DNA of 64,000 nucleotides from Actinomycetes bacterium. Lineage in GTDB: Bacteria; Actinomycetota; Actinomycetes; S36-B12. The translations under genes were made by a program, and so were the position numbers. Every line of letters begins with the position of its first letter. The stretch's first letter is position 1. The stretch is from NCBI GenBank assembly GCA_024639145.1, contig JAHEIZ010000001.1:62001-126000 (forward strand). The letters run 5' to 3'. This document shows, in pieces, positions 9,201-18,000 of the stretch. Under the pieces are notes generated by a model. It was not told the DNA's origin, made no database searches, and saw nothing but the letters and a program-made list of their open reading frames with translations.

Positions 9201-9735
9201 AGCCCTCATTCGCCGTGGTGATCACCCGGTCGAGCCCGAGGGTCGCGCGCAGCACGGCAGCCGAGTTGTCGGTCGAGCCCGTATCGATGCCCACCGCGCC
9301 GTCAGCCGGACGAGTCTGGCTGGCCAGGGTGCTCATCACGGCGGGGAGCCAGGTGCCGCCATTGTGCGTCACGACCACGGCCGTCACGTGATGGTGCCGG
9401 CGAGGGAGGAGGGGCTCGGGCTCGGCTTCGTCATCGAAGGTGAACCACTCGGTGGTCTGCTCGCCCGACACCACGACGTCGAGCGCATCGGACGCGATGA
9501 GGTCCAGCTGCCCCTCGATCGGCAGATCCAGGAGATCTGCGTCAACCTCGGCCGGCACGTGATCCGGTTCGATCAGCAATGCTGCGGTCGTCGACCACCA
9601 TTCATCCTCGGTTGCGTCGGGGCCGAGGGGTGGATGTTCGGGATCTGCGAGGCCGAGTTCACGAGCATCGTCGAGCGAGGGATCGAAGTCGTCAGGCGAG
9701 GGCTCCGAGATGTTCTCGTCCACAGGCCCGGTCAC
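6223..9735 (-). CDS. Large membrane glycosyltransferase, family 2
   Basis: The 1170-residue protein begins with an acidic cytoplasmic segment, then a GT2 (GT-A) domain at about residues 110-350. Visible GT2 elements are VVVTHNGGTWLPAVM, a DTGSTDNS donor-binding loop, the metal-binding region WLLHDDSAPD, and FFRDDLDFCWRAHRAGER. The remaining ~750 residues hold many transmembrane helices, then an extracytoplasmic domain and a final C-terminal helix. The layout resembles multi-pass actinobacterial glycosyltransferases that use polyprenyl-linked sugars at the membrane. The GTG start at 9735 lies 118 bp downstream of whiB2, and the 3' end overlaps DUF5719. The sugar transferred is unknown. Confidence 0.85.
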   Translation of the reverse strand: MTGPVDENISEPSPDDFDPSLDDARELGLADPEHPPLGPDATEDEWWSTTAALLIEPDHVPAEVDADLLDLPIEGQLDLIASDALDVVVSGEQTTEWFTFDDEAEPEPLLPRRHHHVTAVVVTHNGGTWLPAVMSTLASQTRPADGAVGIDTGSTDNSAAVLRATLGLDRVITTANEGFGQAVRTGLERVGRIEVQEGDEFAELITWVWLLHDDSAPDAGCLEALLNTADDNPSASILGPKILGWHDRRLLLEVGVSITGAGRRYTGLERGEHDQGQHDGVRDVMSVSSAGMLVRRDVWELLQGFDPQVPFFRDDLDFCWRAHRAGERVIIATDAVMHHREASAHGRRVREGSDEAEQRPHRLDREAAVHVLLAQSGRIAGIFVALRLLLGSAFHALAYVLGKDFKSARDEIGAVLDVALHPGRLVFSRDLNGNTADEPISIVRPLRPTTASQLRQVFESVVGIASTSGAASEPTVSAIESGPSDDDAAFLDSGNPGLLRRIFVRPGVLLFTMLTLFSLIATRMLWFGDGVLQGGALLPAPLGAGDVWDSYTQAWHNVMTGSSTPSSPYLMIVFGLSAVLLGKAPLAVSVLLLLSIPLAGWSAYFVLRGAIKTRAIRIWAGVAYGLLPAVTGAISSGRLGTAIAAVTIPFAIRSFMRITSPGGTTRRAAATALLMSLVIAAAPGLWLIAVIFALIIVITRWNGVRGLWTDVNRRLLIAVVGPLLILFPWSGYLITHPVLFLLEPGAANITASTDSNVTPLQVLMLHPGGPGAVPVWLTIGIVLAGFLAILRTEKRRQVAACWILASLALLLGVVQSVLTVAPPGSTVPLHPWPGPATLILGLCFIAAASFAVDGLREQMADQSFSIAQPIAVIIAIAAAAAPFMIAVGWFPEAQGQMHRSPAEAVPAFVAADAATPDAPRTLVLTQDSSGGVAYNLINGAGPVLGDADVSPGIDVLSQLDEQVAALSSGRGGDEVDALAGFGVRYVLLSSTSTKDVIPVLDAEPGLRRLSTSGGEVLWRIAGTTSRARLITGTDQVAVPLASPESVGTSPYVDVRIADAPSSRTLLLGATIDGGWRAIATNERTRESVQLEPVDAADIFSWSQAFEAPAGNPIITVEYEGGLRAQAMTFQLIVVLVFFVLALPSRRVSDPDPDDLDSPTADPMHEPEVSA

Positions 9736-9853
9736 TTCTTCACTCTACTTGCCGTGCGCACGAGAGGGCATTCCCGTATGAGGGGACGGCGAAGCCGCAT
9801 GGGGGGCAGTGGACGTTCGCGGGCCGACCGGCAACCCGTGGCCCGGCGTGTGC

Positions 9854-10114
9854 CTAGCTGACGTTGCGTCGCTTGAGGCGGCGGCGCTCACGCTCGGAGA
9901 GACCGCCCCAGATACCGAAGCGCTCATCGGAGCCCAGTGCATATTCCAAGCATTCGACGCGGACGTCGCACGAGAGGCAGACCTTCTTGGCCTCGCGGGT
10001 GCTTCCGCCCTTCTCGGGGAAGAAAGCCTCGGGATCGGTCTGAGCACACAGAGCGCGCTCCTGCCACGACAACTCCTCGACGTCAGACAAGGGCACCAGT
10101 GCCATGTCAGCCAC
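9854..10114 (-). CDS. whiB2: WhiB2-type iron-sulfur transcription factor
   Basis: The 86-residue WhiB-like protein has four cysteines in the family pattern (RALCAQTD, then CLSCDVRVEC), which bind a [4Fe-4S] cluster, followed by the FGIWGGLSERERRRLKRR DNA-binding/turn motif. Assignment to the WhiB2/WhiB (WhmD) subgroup rests on its place beside the fbiA-fbiB and DUF3499-pmm genes, as in mycobacteria where whiB2 controls septation. A GAGGAGG ribosome-binding site precedes a GTG start at 10114. The divergent region to fbiA contains three inverted repeats that may control it. Confidence 0.88.
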   Translation of the reverse strand: MADMALVPLSDVEELSWQERALCAQTDPEAFFPEKGGSTREAKKVCLSCDVRVECLEYALGSDERFGIWGGLSERERRRLKRRNVS

Positions 10115-10211
10115 GAAAAGGACCTCCTCGACCCGTCATTGCGAGTGAATCTCGTCAATGTCTAGGCGTATTACAGGGGTGTAGTTCCCCCTACGTCAAG
10201 CCAGATTCGGA

Positions 10212-10229
10212 CAAAAAGGGTCCTTTTTG
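10212..10229. repeat. Perfect inverted repeat 1 in whiB2-fbiA intergenic region
   Basis: Eight-base arms CAAAAAGG and CCTTTTTG are separated by GT. The repeat lies between the divergent whiB2 and fbiA starts, about 100 bp from whiB2. It could be an operator or, on either strand, a small hairpin with a T-rich flank that ends a leader transcript. No binding protein can be named from sequence. Confidence 0.5.
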
Positions 10230-10239
10230 AAAGTTTTTC

Positions 10240-10260
10240 TGGAAATACCCTGTATTTCCA
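10240..10260. repeat. Perfect inverted repeat 2 in whiB2-fbiA intergenic region
   Basis: Nine-base arms TGGAAATAC and GTATTTCCA flank a 3-base centre. This AT-richer palindrome stands out from the surrounding GC-rich DNA and is centred about 135 bp upstream of whiB2 and 84 bp upstream of fbiA. It is a plausible operator for a dimeric regulator. Confidence 0.55.
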
Positions 10261-10277
10261 AGGTTTTCGACCATTTA

Positions 10278-10295
10278 GTCCCCTTCTGGGGGGAC
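10278..10295. repeat. Inverted repeat 3 in whiB2-fbiA intergenic region
   Basis: Six-base arms GTCCCC and GGGGAC flank a 6-base centre, about 40 bp upstream of the fbiA ATG. It is the third palindrome within 85 bp and overlaps the region where the fbiA promoter would be expected. Confidence 0.5.
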
Positions 10296-10333
10296 ATAGA
10301 TCACACTCCGCCTTCGCCTGACAGGATGCCGCC

Positions 10334-11302
10334 ATGCGCATTACCGCCCTGGCCGGGGGAATCGGCGGAGCCCGCTTCCTCACCGGGCTCAAGGCCGCCC
10401 GCCCGGATGCCGAGATCACCGTCATCGGCAACACCGGCGATGACATCTGGGTGCATGGCCTGCGGGTCTGCCCCGATCTCGACACCGTGATGTACACCCT
10501 GGGCGGCGGCATCAGCGTCGAGCGGGGCTGGGGCCGCGAGGGCGAGACCTTCACGGTCAAGGACGAACTGGCCGCCTACGGAGTCGAGCCGACCTGGTTC
10601 GGGCTCGGCGACAAGGACATCGCCACCCACCTGATTCGCACCCAGTCGCTGAACGCCGGCTTCCCGCTCTCGGAGATCACCACCGCGCTGTGCGAGCACT
10701 GGCAGCCGGGCGTCACATTGATCCCGATGACCGATGATCGCGCCGAGACCAACGTGATCATCGAAGACGAGAACGGCCGCCGAGCCATTCACTTCCAGGA
10801 GTGGTGGATCAAGTACCGCGCGTCGATCCCGGCCCAGGGCTTCGCACTGGTGGGCGTCGATCAGGCCAAGCCCGCTCCCGGGGTGCTCGAGGCCATCGAG
10901 ACCGCCGACATCGTGCTGCTGCCGCCGAGCAATCCGGTCGTCTCGATCGGGACGATCCTGCAGGTGCCGGGCATTCGTGAGGCGATCACGACCACCGCGG
11001 CCCCGGTCGTCGGCCTGTCCCCCATCGTCGGCGGGGCGCCTGTACGTGGCATGGCCGATGCCTGCCTGACCGCACTGGGTATCGAGACCACGGCAACGGC
11101 AGTTGCCGCCCATTACGGCGCTCGCGGCAATGGCGGCGTGCTCGACGGCTGGCTGGTTGATGCGGCCGATGCCCACTCAGTCACCGCGATCGAAGCAGTC
11201 GGCATCACCGCCAAGGCCGTACCTCTGATGATGACCGACGTCGATGCAACTGCCGCGATGGCCAACGCTGCTATCGCCCTGGCCGAGTCACTGCGCAAGT
11301 AG
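10334..11302 (+). CDS. fbiA: 2-phospho-L-lactate transferase family enzyme (CofD/FbiA) of F420 synthesis
   Basis: Couples the deazaflavin FO to an activated three-carbon phospho-acid (in actinomycetes derived from phosphoenolpyruvate) to form dehydro-F420-0. The 322-residue protein starts with the nucleotide-binding LAGGIGGARFLTGLK and has the CofD signature NTGDDIWVHGLRVCPDLDT, plus PSNPVVSIGTIL near residue 200. It begins a two-gene operon, with fbiB starting two bases after its stop. FO synthase (fbiC) is not in the window. The start ATG sits 39 bp after the third intergenic palindrome. Confidence 0.95.
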   Translation: MRITALAGGIGGARFLTGLKAARPDAEITVIGNTGDDIWVHGLRVCPDLDTVMYTLGGGISVERGWGREGETFTVKDELAAYGVEPTWFGLGDKDIATHLIRTQSLNAGFPLSEITTALCEHWQPGVTLIPMTDDRAETNVIIEDENGRRAIHFQEWWIKYRASIPAQGFALVGVDQAKPAPGVLEAIETADIVLLPPSNPVVSIGTILQVPGIREAITTTAAPVVGLSPIVGGAPVRGMADACLTALGIETTATAVAAHYGARGNGGVLDGWLVDAADAHSVTAIEAVGITAKAVPLMMTDVDATAAMANAAIALAESLRK

Positions 11303-11304
11303 TC

Positions 11305-12636
11305 ATGCAGGTCATCGCACTCGCCGGCCTGCCGCGCATCACCACGGGCGATGACATTGCAGCACTGATTGCAAAAAGCGACGTCAGCTTCCCTGACGGA
11401 AGCAACGCGCTTCTCGATGGCGACATCATCGTCATCACGAGCAAGATCGTGTCCAAGGCCGAGGGCCGTGTTGTCGCGGCCGCGAATCGTGACGACCTCA
11501 TTGACTCCGAGTCGGTGCGCACTGTTGCGACAAAGGTGCACGCCCGCGGCACCACACGCATCGTCGAGACCAAGCACGGCTTGATCATGGCGGCAGCCGG
11601 CATTGATGCGAGCAATGTCGATGAAGGCACCGTCGTTCTACTTCCCGTCGATCCCGACGCCTCCGCTCGCGCAATTCGTGCACGGTTGAGTGACCTCACC
11701 GGCCTGATGCTCGGCGTGATCATCACCGACACGATGGGTCGCGCCTGGCGCGATGGTCTGACCGACAATGCGATTGGCGTTGCTGGTGTTTCACCCCTCG
11801 ATGACCACACTGGCACGTCCGATGAGTACGGACGCATCCTCGAGATGACCGTCATCGCAGTCGCGGATGAGATCGCCAGCGCCGCTGATCTCGTGAAGGG
11901 CAAGTCAGCCGGCAACCCAATCGCGATCGTGCGCGGCATGGAGCAGTTCGTCACTGCCGATGACGATCCCGGCGCACGCGTGCTGGTTCGCCCCGCCAGC
12001 GAGGATCTCTTCGGCCTCGGAACTGCCGAGGCAATTGCTCAGGGCCGTCTCACCGCATCTGCGAATCGTCGAACGGTCCGATCATTCACTGATCAGGCTG
12101 TTTGTGACGACACGATCACGACCGCCATCGCGGCTGCGGTGACCGCACCTGCCCCGCATCACACGACCCCGTGGCGGTTCCTGGTGCTACGCGACCAGCC
12201 GATACGCACGCAACTCCTGGATGCGATGCGTGATCACTGGATCACCGATCTGACGGCGAGCGGCATGAGCGCCGAGTCAATCGAGAAGCGCGTAGCCCGC
12301 GGCGACATCCTGCGCGAGGCGCCTGTCGTCATCATCCCGTTCATTGATCTCGACGCCGGTGCTCACGAATATCCCGACGCGGAACGCAAAGCGGCCGAGC
12401 GCGACATGTTCATGGTCGCTGGCGGCGCAGCCGTGCAGAGCCTGATGATTTCTGTTGCAGCACAAGGCCTTGGCTCGGCCTGGATCGGCTCGACCATGTT
12501 CTGCGCCGATGTCGTGCACGCGGTGTGTCAACTTCCAGCGGCATTGCAGCCGCTGGGCGCAGTGGCCCTCGGACACCCCGCTCAGCTTGCTCATGAGCGG
12601 CAGATGCGAGACCCGGACGACTTCATACTCCGATGA
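11305..12636 (+). CDS. fbiB: Bifunctional F420:gamma-glutamyl ligase / dehydro-F420-0 reductase (CofE-nitroreductase fusion)
   Basis: The 443-residue protein has two domains. Residues 1-235 are the CofE ligase (DIIVITSKIVSKAEGR, IITDTMGRAWRDG, GVAGVSPLDDHTGTSDEYGR), which adds the gamma-linked glutamate tail to F420. Residues 245-443 are an FMN-binding nitroreductase-fold domain (SANRRTVRSFTDQAV, PAPHHTTPWRFLVL), the part that in mycobacterial FbiB reduces dehydro-F420-0. This fusion is typical of actinomycetes. It is co-transcribed with fbiA. Its last 14 bases overlap the convergent VapC gene at 12623. Confidence 0.94.
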   Translation: MQVIALAGLPRITTGDDIAALIAKSDVSFPDGSNALLDGDIIVITSKIVSKAEGRVVAAANRDDLIDSESVRTVATKVHARGTTRIVETKHGLIMAAAGIDASNVDEGTVVLLPVDPDASARAIRARLSDLTGLMLGVIITDTMGRAWRDGLTDNAIGVAGVSPLDDHTGTSDEYGRILEMTVIAVADEIASAADLVKGKSAGNPIAIVRGMEQFVTADDDPGARVLVRPASEDLFGLGTAEAIAQGRLTASANRRTVRSFTDQAVCDDTITTAIAAAVTAPAPHHTTPWRFLVLRDQPIRTQLLDAMRDHWITDLTASGMSAESIEKRVARGDILREAPVVIIPFIDLDAGAHEYPDAERKAAERDMFMVAGGAAVQSLMISVAAQGLGSAWIGSTMFCADVVHAVCQLPAALQPLGAVALGHPAQLAHERQMRDPDDFILR

Positions 12637-13027
12637 CTTGGAGACCCATCGCTTGAGCTGCCTGGGACTGACGAACGTCGAAGGTAATGAAGTTTCCGCC
12701 GACGCCGAGTGAGCGCACCGCGGAGGCAATATGAATGGCATCCAGCGATCGCACGTGATGGGCCTCAGCAATATCAGCGGCATGTTCGGCGACCGCCGCA
12801 TCGCACTCGACTATGACGCATGAGCGCACGTCATTGTCGAAGATGCCCTTGGCGATGCCTCGCTCGACAGCACTGTCAATGCGCAAGAGACCCCGTCGCA
12901 CTTCAACGATGCTGATCCGAGAGATCACGACCTCGACTGTCGCCGCAAGAAGAGCGTGAGCCTGCTCGGAGCCAGGCTCGATCAGGAAGCGCTTGAGCAG
13001 GGCACTGGAATCCACATAAGCAGGCAT
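12623..13027 (-). CDS. vapC: VapC-like PIN-domain toxin
   Basis: The 134-residue protein has the PIN-domain acidic residues: Asp in AYVDSSALLKRFL, Glu in SRISIVEVRR, Asp in RSLDAIHIASA and Asp in FITFDVRQ. It is expected to be a Mg-dependent ribonuclease that arrests growth when free. The start codon shares a base with the stop of the Phd-type antitoxin gene. The gene's 3' end overlaps the convergent fbiB end by 14 bp, so the module was inserted tightly against, or has eroded into, the F420 operon. Confidence 0.9.
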   Translation of the reverse strand: MPAYVDSSALLKRFLIEPGSEQAHALLAATVEVVISRISIVEVRRGLLRIDSAVERGIAKGIFDNDVRSCVIVECDAAVAEHAADIAEAHHVRSLDAIHIASAVRSLGVGGNFITFDVRQSQAAQAMGLQVIGV

Positions 13028-13287
13028 CAGTCGCCGCGATCCTCGTCAAGAATCTGGGCAACGGAGGACGTCGCCTTGAATCCGGTGATCGGCATCAGCG
13101 GACCTCGCGCGGTGGGCGGGGTCACCCAGCCTTCCAAGATGCCCTGCTCGATTCGAAGGCGACCCTGAGGCGAGCACAGGACGGCCGCCACGCGACCGTG
13201 ATCGGTGATGGTGACCACCTCGCCTGCCTCCGCCCGGCGAATGTATTCAGACAGGTGAGCCTTGAGCTCTCGGATGCCAACCAACAT
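13027..13287 (-). CDS. vapB: Phd/YefM-type antitoxin
   Basis: The 86-residue protein begins MLVGIRELKAHLSEYIRRAEAG, the Phd/YefM N-terminal dimerisation and DNA-binding domain. It continues VVTITDHGRVAAVL, which is also diagnostic of this family. The C-terminal tail (SSVAQILDEDRGD) would bind the PIN toxin encoded next, with which it overlaps by one base. Family members repress their own operon. The Phd type differs from the AbrB- and RHH-type antitoxins of the other two PIN modules in this window. Confidence 0.9.
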   Translation of the reverse strand: MLVGIRELKAHLSEYIRRAEAGEVVTITDHGRVAAVLCSPQGRLRIEQGILEGWVTPPTARGPLMPITGFKATSSVAQILDEDRGD

Positions 13288-13346
13288 GTGACTACATTAG
13301 ATAGCAAGAGAGACCACATGCAAGGGCTCCTCGATAGACTCCTTAA

Positions 13347-14069
13347 GTGAAGGAGTTACTCAGGCCGAGCCAGGAACCGGCCTCAGCCGTCGACATCGCC
13401 GCGGCGTACGCCTGGCCGGAGGGCACCTGGACCAGGGCAATGATGCTCACCACTCTCGATGGCGCCATCGCCGGAACCGATGGCCTGAGCGGTTCGATCT
13501 CCAGCGCCACTGATCGACTGATCTTCAGTGAGGTGCGCCGGCTTGCCGATGCTGTACTCGTCGGCGCCGGCACCATTCGAGCCGAGCGCTACAACCCGAT
13601 GAAGGCGCGCAATGAGTATCAGGAGGCACGCGCTGCGGCCGGCCTGCAGCCCGCACCCGTCGTCGTGATCGTCAGCGGCTCCCTCGACCTCCCGTGGCAA
13701 GACCCGCTCTTCCACGAGTCGGCCCAGCAGCCCATCGTGCTCACACATCACCACGAAAGCTCGAGCAGTGAACTGCGGCTGGCTCAGGCCCATGCCGACG
13801 TGCAGCAGATTCCCGATCTCGAGGCCCGCACCATCATCGGTGCCGTGCATGCGCGAGGCCTATCGCGCATTGTGTGCGAGGGCGGCCCGACATTGCTCAC
13901 CTTGATGGGGGCAGCTGATCTCATCGACGAGTACGACATCACCCTCGCGCCGATCCTCGCCGGCAATGGGCACGGAATCGTCGACGGCCCACTCGGCGAG
14001 ATCACGCGCCTTCGCCTCGCCCAGGCGATCACCGACGAAGGCTTCGTGTTCGCGAAGTACGTCAGGTGA
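13347..14069 (+). CDS. RibD C-terminal / DHFR-fold reductase (pyrimidine reductase family)
   Basis: The 240-residue NADPH-dependent reductase has a dihydrofolate-reductase fold. Characteristic segments are MLTTLDGAIAGTDGLSG near residue 35, RRLADAVLVGAGTIRAE, IVCEGGPTLLTLMGAADLID, and a terminal GFVFAKYVR. There is no deaminase domain, so it is not bifunctional RibD. A mycobacterial relative (Rv2671) can act as an alternative dihydrofolate reductase. The DHPS-like gene begins 29 bp downstream, which hints at a pterin or folate substrate rather than riboflavin. The start is GTG at 13347. Confidence 0.85.
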   Translation: MKELLRPSQEPASAVDIAAAYAWPEGTWTRAMMLTTLDGAIAGTDGLSGSISSATDRLIFSEVRRLADAVLVGAGTIRAERYNPMKARNEYQEARAAAGLQPAPVVVIVSGSLDLPWQDPLFHESAQQPIVLTHHHESSSSELRLAQAHADVQQIPDLEARTIIGAVHARGLSRIVCEGGPTLLTLMGAADLIDEYDITLAPILAGNGHGIVDGPLGEITRLRLAQAITDEGFVFAKYVR

Positions 14070-14098
14070 GTTCCCACTGCCTGACGTAGGCTCGTCGA

Positions 14099-14992
14099 AT
14101 GCTCTCCCTCTCGGCCCTGGCTGCCCTCGCGGCTACTCACACGGGCGAGCTCGATCAGCCGGTAGCCCCGCTGCTGATCGGCGAGAAGTCGTACGACACC
14201 GATCTCACGCCGGTCATCATGGGCACGGTCAACCTCTCCCGCGACTCCACGTACCGAGAGAGCATTGCCATTGATGGGGATTCCGCCATCCGCAAGGCCC
14301 GCATCATGGCCGCCCAGGGCGCTCACTTCATCGATATCGGCGCTGAGTCGAGCACGGCCAAGGCCTCCCGGGTGGGCGCTGACGACCAGATTGCCGCTCT
14401 CGTGCCCGTGATCGAGCAACTCACGGATGATGGAATCGAGGTCTCGGCCGAGACGTACGAACCCAGGGTCGTGCGCGCATGCCTTCAGGCGGGCGCGAAG
14501 GTCCTGAATCTCACCGGAAGCGCGCATCAGGCCGAGATGTTCGAGCTGGCCGCGGAGTTCCACGCGACAGTGATCCTCTGCTACGTCAAGGGCGACAACG
14601 TTCGCGAGATCACCGACGTCACGCTCGACGCCGATCCATTTCCCGGCATTCGCGATCACTTCGCCGAGCGCATCGCACACGCGAATGCTGCAGGCGTTGA
14701 TCGCATCGCGATAGACCCGGGAATGGGCTTCTACTACGGCAATCTCGTGACGCCTGCAGTGCGAGTGCAGCACCAAACGCACGTGCTGCTCAACAGCTTT
14801 CGGCTGCGCTCACTCGGAGTGCCGATCTGCAACGCGCTGCCGCACGCCTTCGATCTCTTCGAGGATCAGTTCCGCACTGCCGAAGGCTTTTTCGCGATGC
14901 TCGCCTCACTCGGCGGCACGGGCATCTACCGCACGCACGAGGTGGCCCATGTGGTCGCCGTCCTCGGAGCGATGGGCCGGCTGAACCCTTAG
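14099..14992 (+). CDS. Divergent dihydropteroate-synthase-like pterin-binding TIM-barrel protein
   Basis: The 297-residue protein resembles FolP in order of motifs: VIMGTVNLSRDST (for MGxxNxTPDSF), HFIDIGAESST (for DIGGESTRPG), VLNLTGS (for IND), IAIDPGMGFYYG (for DPGxGF) and a final YRTHEVAHV (for RxHDV). However, the SVDT site reads SAETYE, and the lysine-bearing SRK loop appears replaced by PICNALPH. It may therefore not make dihydropteroate. It lies just after the RibD/DHFR-like gene, probably in one transcript. It could be a pterin-binding paralogue with another substrate. Confidence 0.75.
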   Translation: MLSLSALAALAATHTGELDQPVAPLLIGEKSYDTDLTPVIMGTVNLSRDSTYRESIAIDGDSAIRKARIMAAQGAHFIDIGAESSTAKASRVGADDQIAALVPVIEQLTDDGIEVSAETYEPRVVRACLQAGAKVLNLTGSAHQAEMFELAAEFHATVILCYVKGDNVREITDVTLDADPFPGIRDHFAERIAHANAAGVDRIAIDPGMGFYYGNLVTPAVRVQHQTHVLLNSFRLRSLGVPICNALPHAFDLFEDQFRTAEGFFAMLASLGGTGIYRTHEVAHVVAVLGAMGRLNP

Positions 14993-15002
14993 TTCGGGTT
15001 CA
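14982..15002 (+). terminator. Hairpin overlapping the stop of the DHPS-like gene
   Basis: Seven-base arms TGAACCC and GGGTTCA flank a 7-base loop that contains the TAG stop codon. It lies between convergent genes, so it may end transcription. There is no strong T-tract after the stem. Confidence 0.4.
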
Positions 15003-15076
15003 ACGTTGACCGCTCACTTCTCTTTCGATCCCGCTAGAGAACTGCATGAATCCATGAGGAAAACCGTCGATTCCGG

Positions 15077-18000
15077 CTAGTGCGACTCAGCGCGGCGGCG
15101 GCGGACAGCCACGAAGAAGAAGCCCAGCAGGAGCAGTAGGAGGAAGGCCCCCAGCACCACGGCCGTGGTGGTACTCACCAGGCTCGAGCCGTCACTCAGG
15201 CCGGCCGAGTTCGTGGCCGTCGGCGAGGGGTTCACCGAATCGACTGATGCTTCCTGCGACTTCGGCAGCACGCGCACGCCCACGCTCACCGTGGTGAGCT
15301 CGCCCTTGAAGTCCTTGCCATCGATCTTCACCGTGTGATCGCCAGCAGGGATGCTCACCGGGATCGGGAAGTTCGCGCTGAAATCACCTTGCGCATCTGC
15401 AGTCACCGTACCGAGATGAGTCGGTGTCGAGTAGATCCAGAGGTCGACGAGCGAGTTCGGCATATAGCCCGAGCCGCTGATGTCGACCGAGGTGCCCTGC
15501 ACGACGAGTAGTGCTCCATCGCTGGCCACCTTCGCGGGCTTCCCATCTGTCAGGATCGAGCTGAGATTCACGATCACGCGATTGGGCACCGTGACACGCA
15601 CCTGGTAGTCGTTGATGACCTCGATGATCGCGTTCTGCTCATTGCCATCGACCACGGCAGCAACCTCGCCCGGCGCCACTTCGACGATTCCGGCACCCGG
15701 CTTCGGCGCAGCGGCATAGACCGGCGTCTCACTCGGTGACGGCTGCGGAGCCGGCTTGCGCGTGGCCGTGGGTGCAGGGGTCGCGGACACTGTCGGTTGC
15801 GGGGTTGCAGTAGCCGTGGACGTGGGGCTAGGCGTCGGGGTAGCCGTGGGAGCCACCGCGGGATCTCCGCCGGAACGCGGTGCCACCACAGCGCGGAGGG
15901 CCGCCAGGGCGGCCTGTCCGCTGGTTGTCGCGGTGCCGGCATCGACTGCAACGGTCCAGTCAATGGTGTCGAAGAGATCGTCGAGGGCCTGGATGTCCTC
16001 GGGGGTTACCGCATCGACGAAGCCCAGGGCCTGCCACTGAGCCGCAGTGAGATCGACGTTGTCATTGTCGATGCCGTCCGCGCCAGGGTGCAGGACGCTG
16101 AAGGCATCCACCAATGCCTGAATCTCGGTCAGGCTGTCGGTGAGGCCAGGTGCCATGGTCGCGAGGAAGGAATTGACGCCTGCGAGATCTGAGGAGCCGA
16201 CCCCCACGACGCCGAGCAGGGCGAAATCCGCGACCGACGGTGCGGTATTCGTGCCGTCGTAATCACGAATGACCGTGAAGGCATCGGCAATCGCCTTGAC
16301 CTCGGCGTACGTGTCAGAGCCGCTCGAGGCAACAACTGCCAACGTCTCGTTGAAGCCGGTCAGCCCGGAAGCACCGATGCCGATGATTCCCGCAGCACGC
16401 AGATCGGCCAGGGAGGGCGCTGTGTTCGTGCCGTCATACGCGGCGATGAGGGCGATTGCTGCATCCTGTGCGACATTCACCTGATCACTGATTGTCTGGA
16501 TCTTCGCGAGGCTGTCGATACCACCGCCGTTCGCACCGCTCGCCGCTATGGCATCGAGGAAGGGCACGAGATTGCTCGCGTCGACGCCGGTGATTCCGAT
16601 GAGAGCGAGATCAGCGGCAGTCAGGGTCGGGGTCGGAATTCCACCCGCCGCGGTCAGCATGAGTGCCTCGACAATTCGGGCGAGATCGGCAAGTTCGGTG
16701 AACGTGTCGACGTCTGCTGCGGTGCGCCCGCTGATGACCTCGTTCATCAAGGCCACCTCCGACACCGTGTTCACGCCGGGCAGAGCGAGCAGCGCGTAGT
16801 CAGCAGCCGTGAACGCGAGCGGCGTGGAGCCCACACTTCCGTCGGCTGAATCAAGAACTGAGATGTAGGCATTGACGACGGCCTGGATCTCTGAGGTGGA
16901 GTCGGTCACCGAATTTCCGAGTACTGCGACCACCGAGTTCACCGCATCGAGATTTGCCGCCGTGACTCCCAGCGCACCCGCATCGGCGTAGGTCGAGACA
17001 GTCGGGATGGTCGGGATGCCCGTGTAACCGGAGATCAGGGCGAGCGCGGCATCCTGAGCCGCATTGACCTGATCGCTGATCGACTGAAGCTTGGTCAGGG
17101 AGTTGATGCCCGAGCCGTCTGAGCCGCTCGCGGCCACTGCGGCGAGGAACGGTGCCAGGTTGGTGGAATCGATACCCGTGATTCCAATCAGCGCGAGATC
17201 GGCTGCCGTGAGCGCCTGAGCAGGCTCTCCGCCGGCGGCGATGAGTGCGAGCGCCTCGACCACGCGGGCGATCTCGGCAAGTTGGTCGTATGTGGCCACC
17301 TGAGCATTCGTGCGGCCGCTGAGCACCGAATTCATCAACGCCACCTCTGCCGGAGCATCGAGTGCACCCAACCCGATGGTCGAGTAGTCGGTAGCCGTGA
17401 GGTTGAGCGAGGTAGCGGACGCATTTCCGTCTGCGGCGGTCAGGATCGCCGCATAGGTGTCGACGATCGCCTGGATCTCCACCGTGGAGTCCGTGGCAAT
17501 GGGCAGGCGCACAGCGACAACAGAGTTGATGGCGGCCAGGTTCGCGAAGGTCACGCCGGTCACGGCCGCGTTGGCGTAGTCACCGATGGTCGGCGCAGTA
17601 GTGGTGCCGTCATAAGCAGCGATCGTGGCAATCGCGTCGGCCTTGGCCTGGGCAATGGCCGCATCGACCACGCCACTCAGGCCATTCACGGTGTCAACAT
17701 CGGTGCCGCTATTGGCCGTTGCTGCGATAGCCGCCACGATCTGGTCGATGTTGTACGCGGTGACACCCGTGACGCCGATGGCCGCGAAGTCAGCAGGAGT
17801 CAGCGCTGGTACCGGGGTGATGCCCGCTGCCGCCTCGATAATGCGCGCCACGATCGAGGCGAGGTTTGCGAGTTCGGAGTACGTATCGACAGCGGAAGCC
17901 GGTCGCGAGTCGAGCACCTGGTTGAGCAGGCTCACCTTCGCGGCGTTATCGATAGTGGTCAAGCCAAGTGCTGTGAACTGCACCTGGGTCACAGCCGGGT

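Noticed and set aside
8068-9861. 597-codon open frame antisense to the large glycosyltransferase
   Set aside because: The opposite strand encodes a clear GT2 domain with conserved motifs. The antisense frame has the Arg/His/Gly-rich composition typical of GC-rich shadow frames and no domain.
13784-14782. 332-codon frame antisense to the reductase and DHPS-like genes
   Set aside because: The plus-strand products have recognisable family motifs; the antisense product does not.
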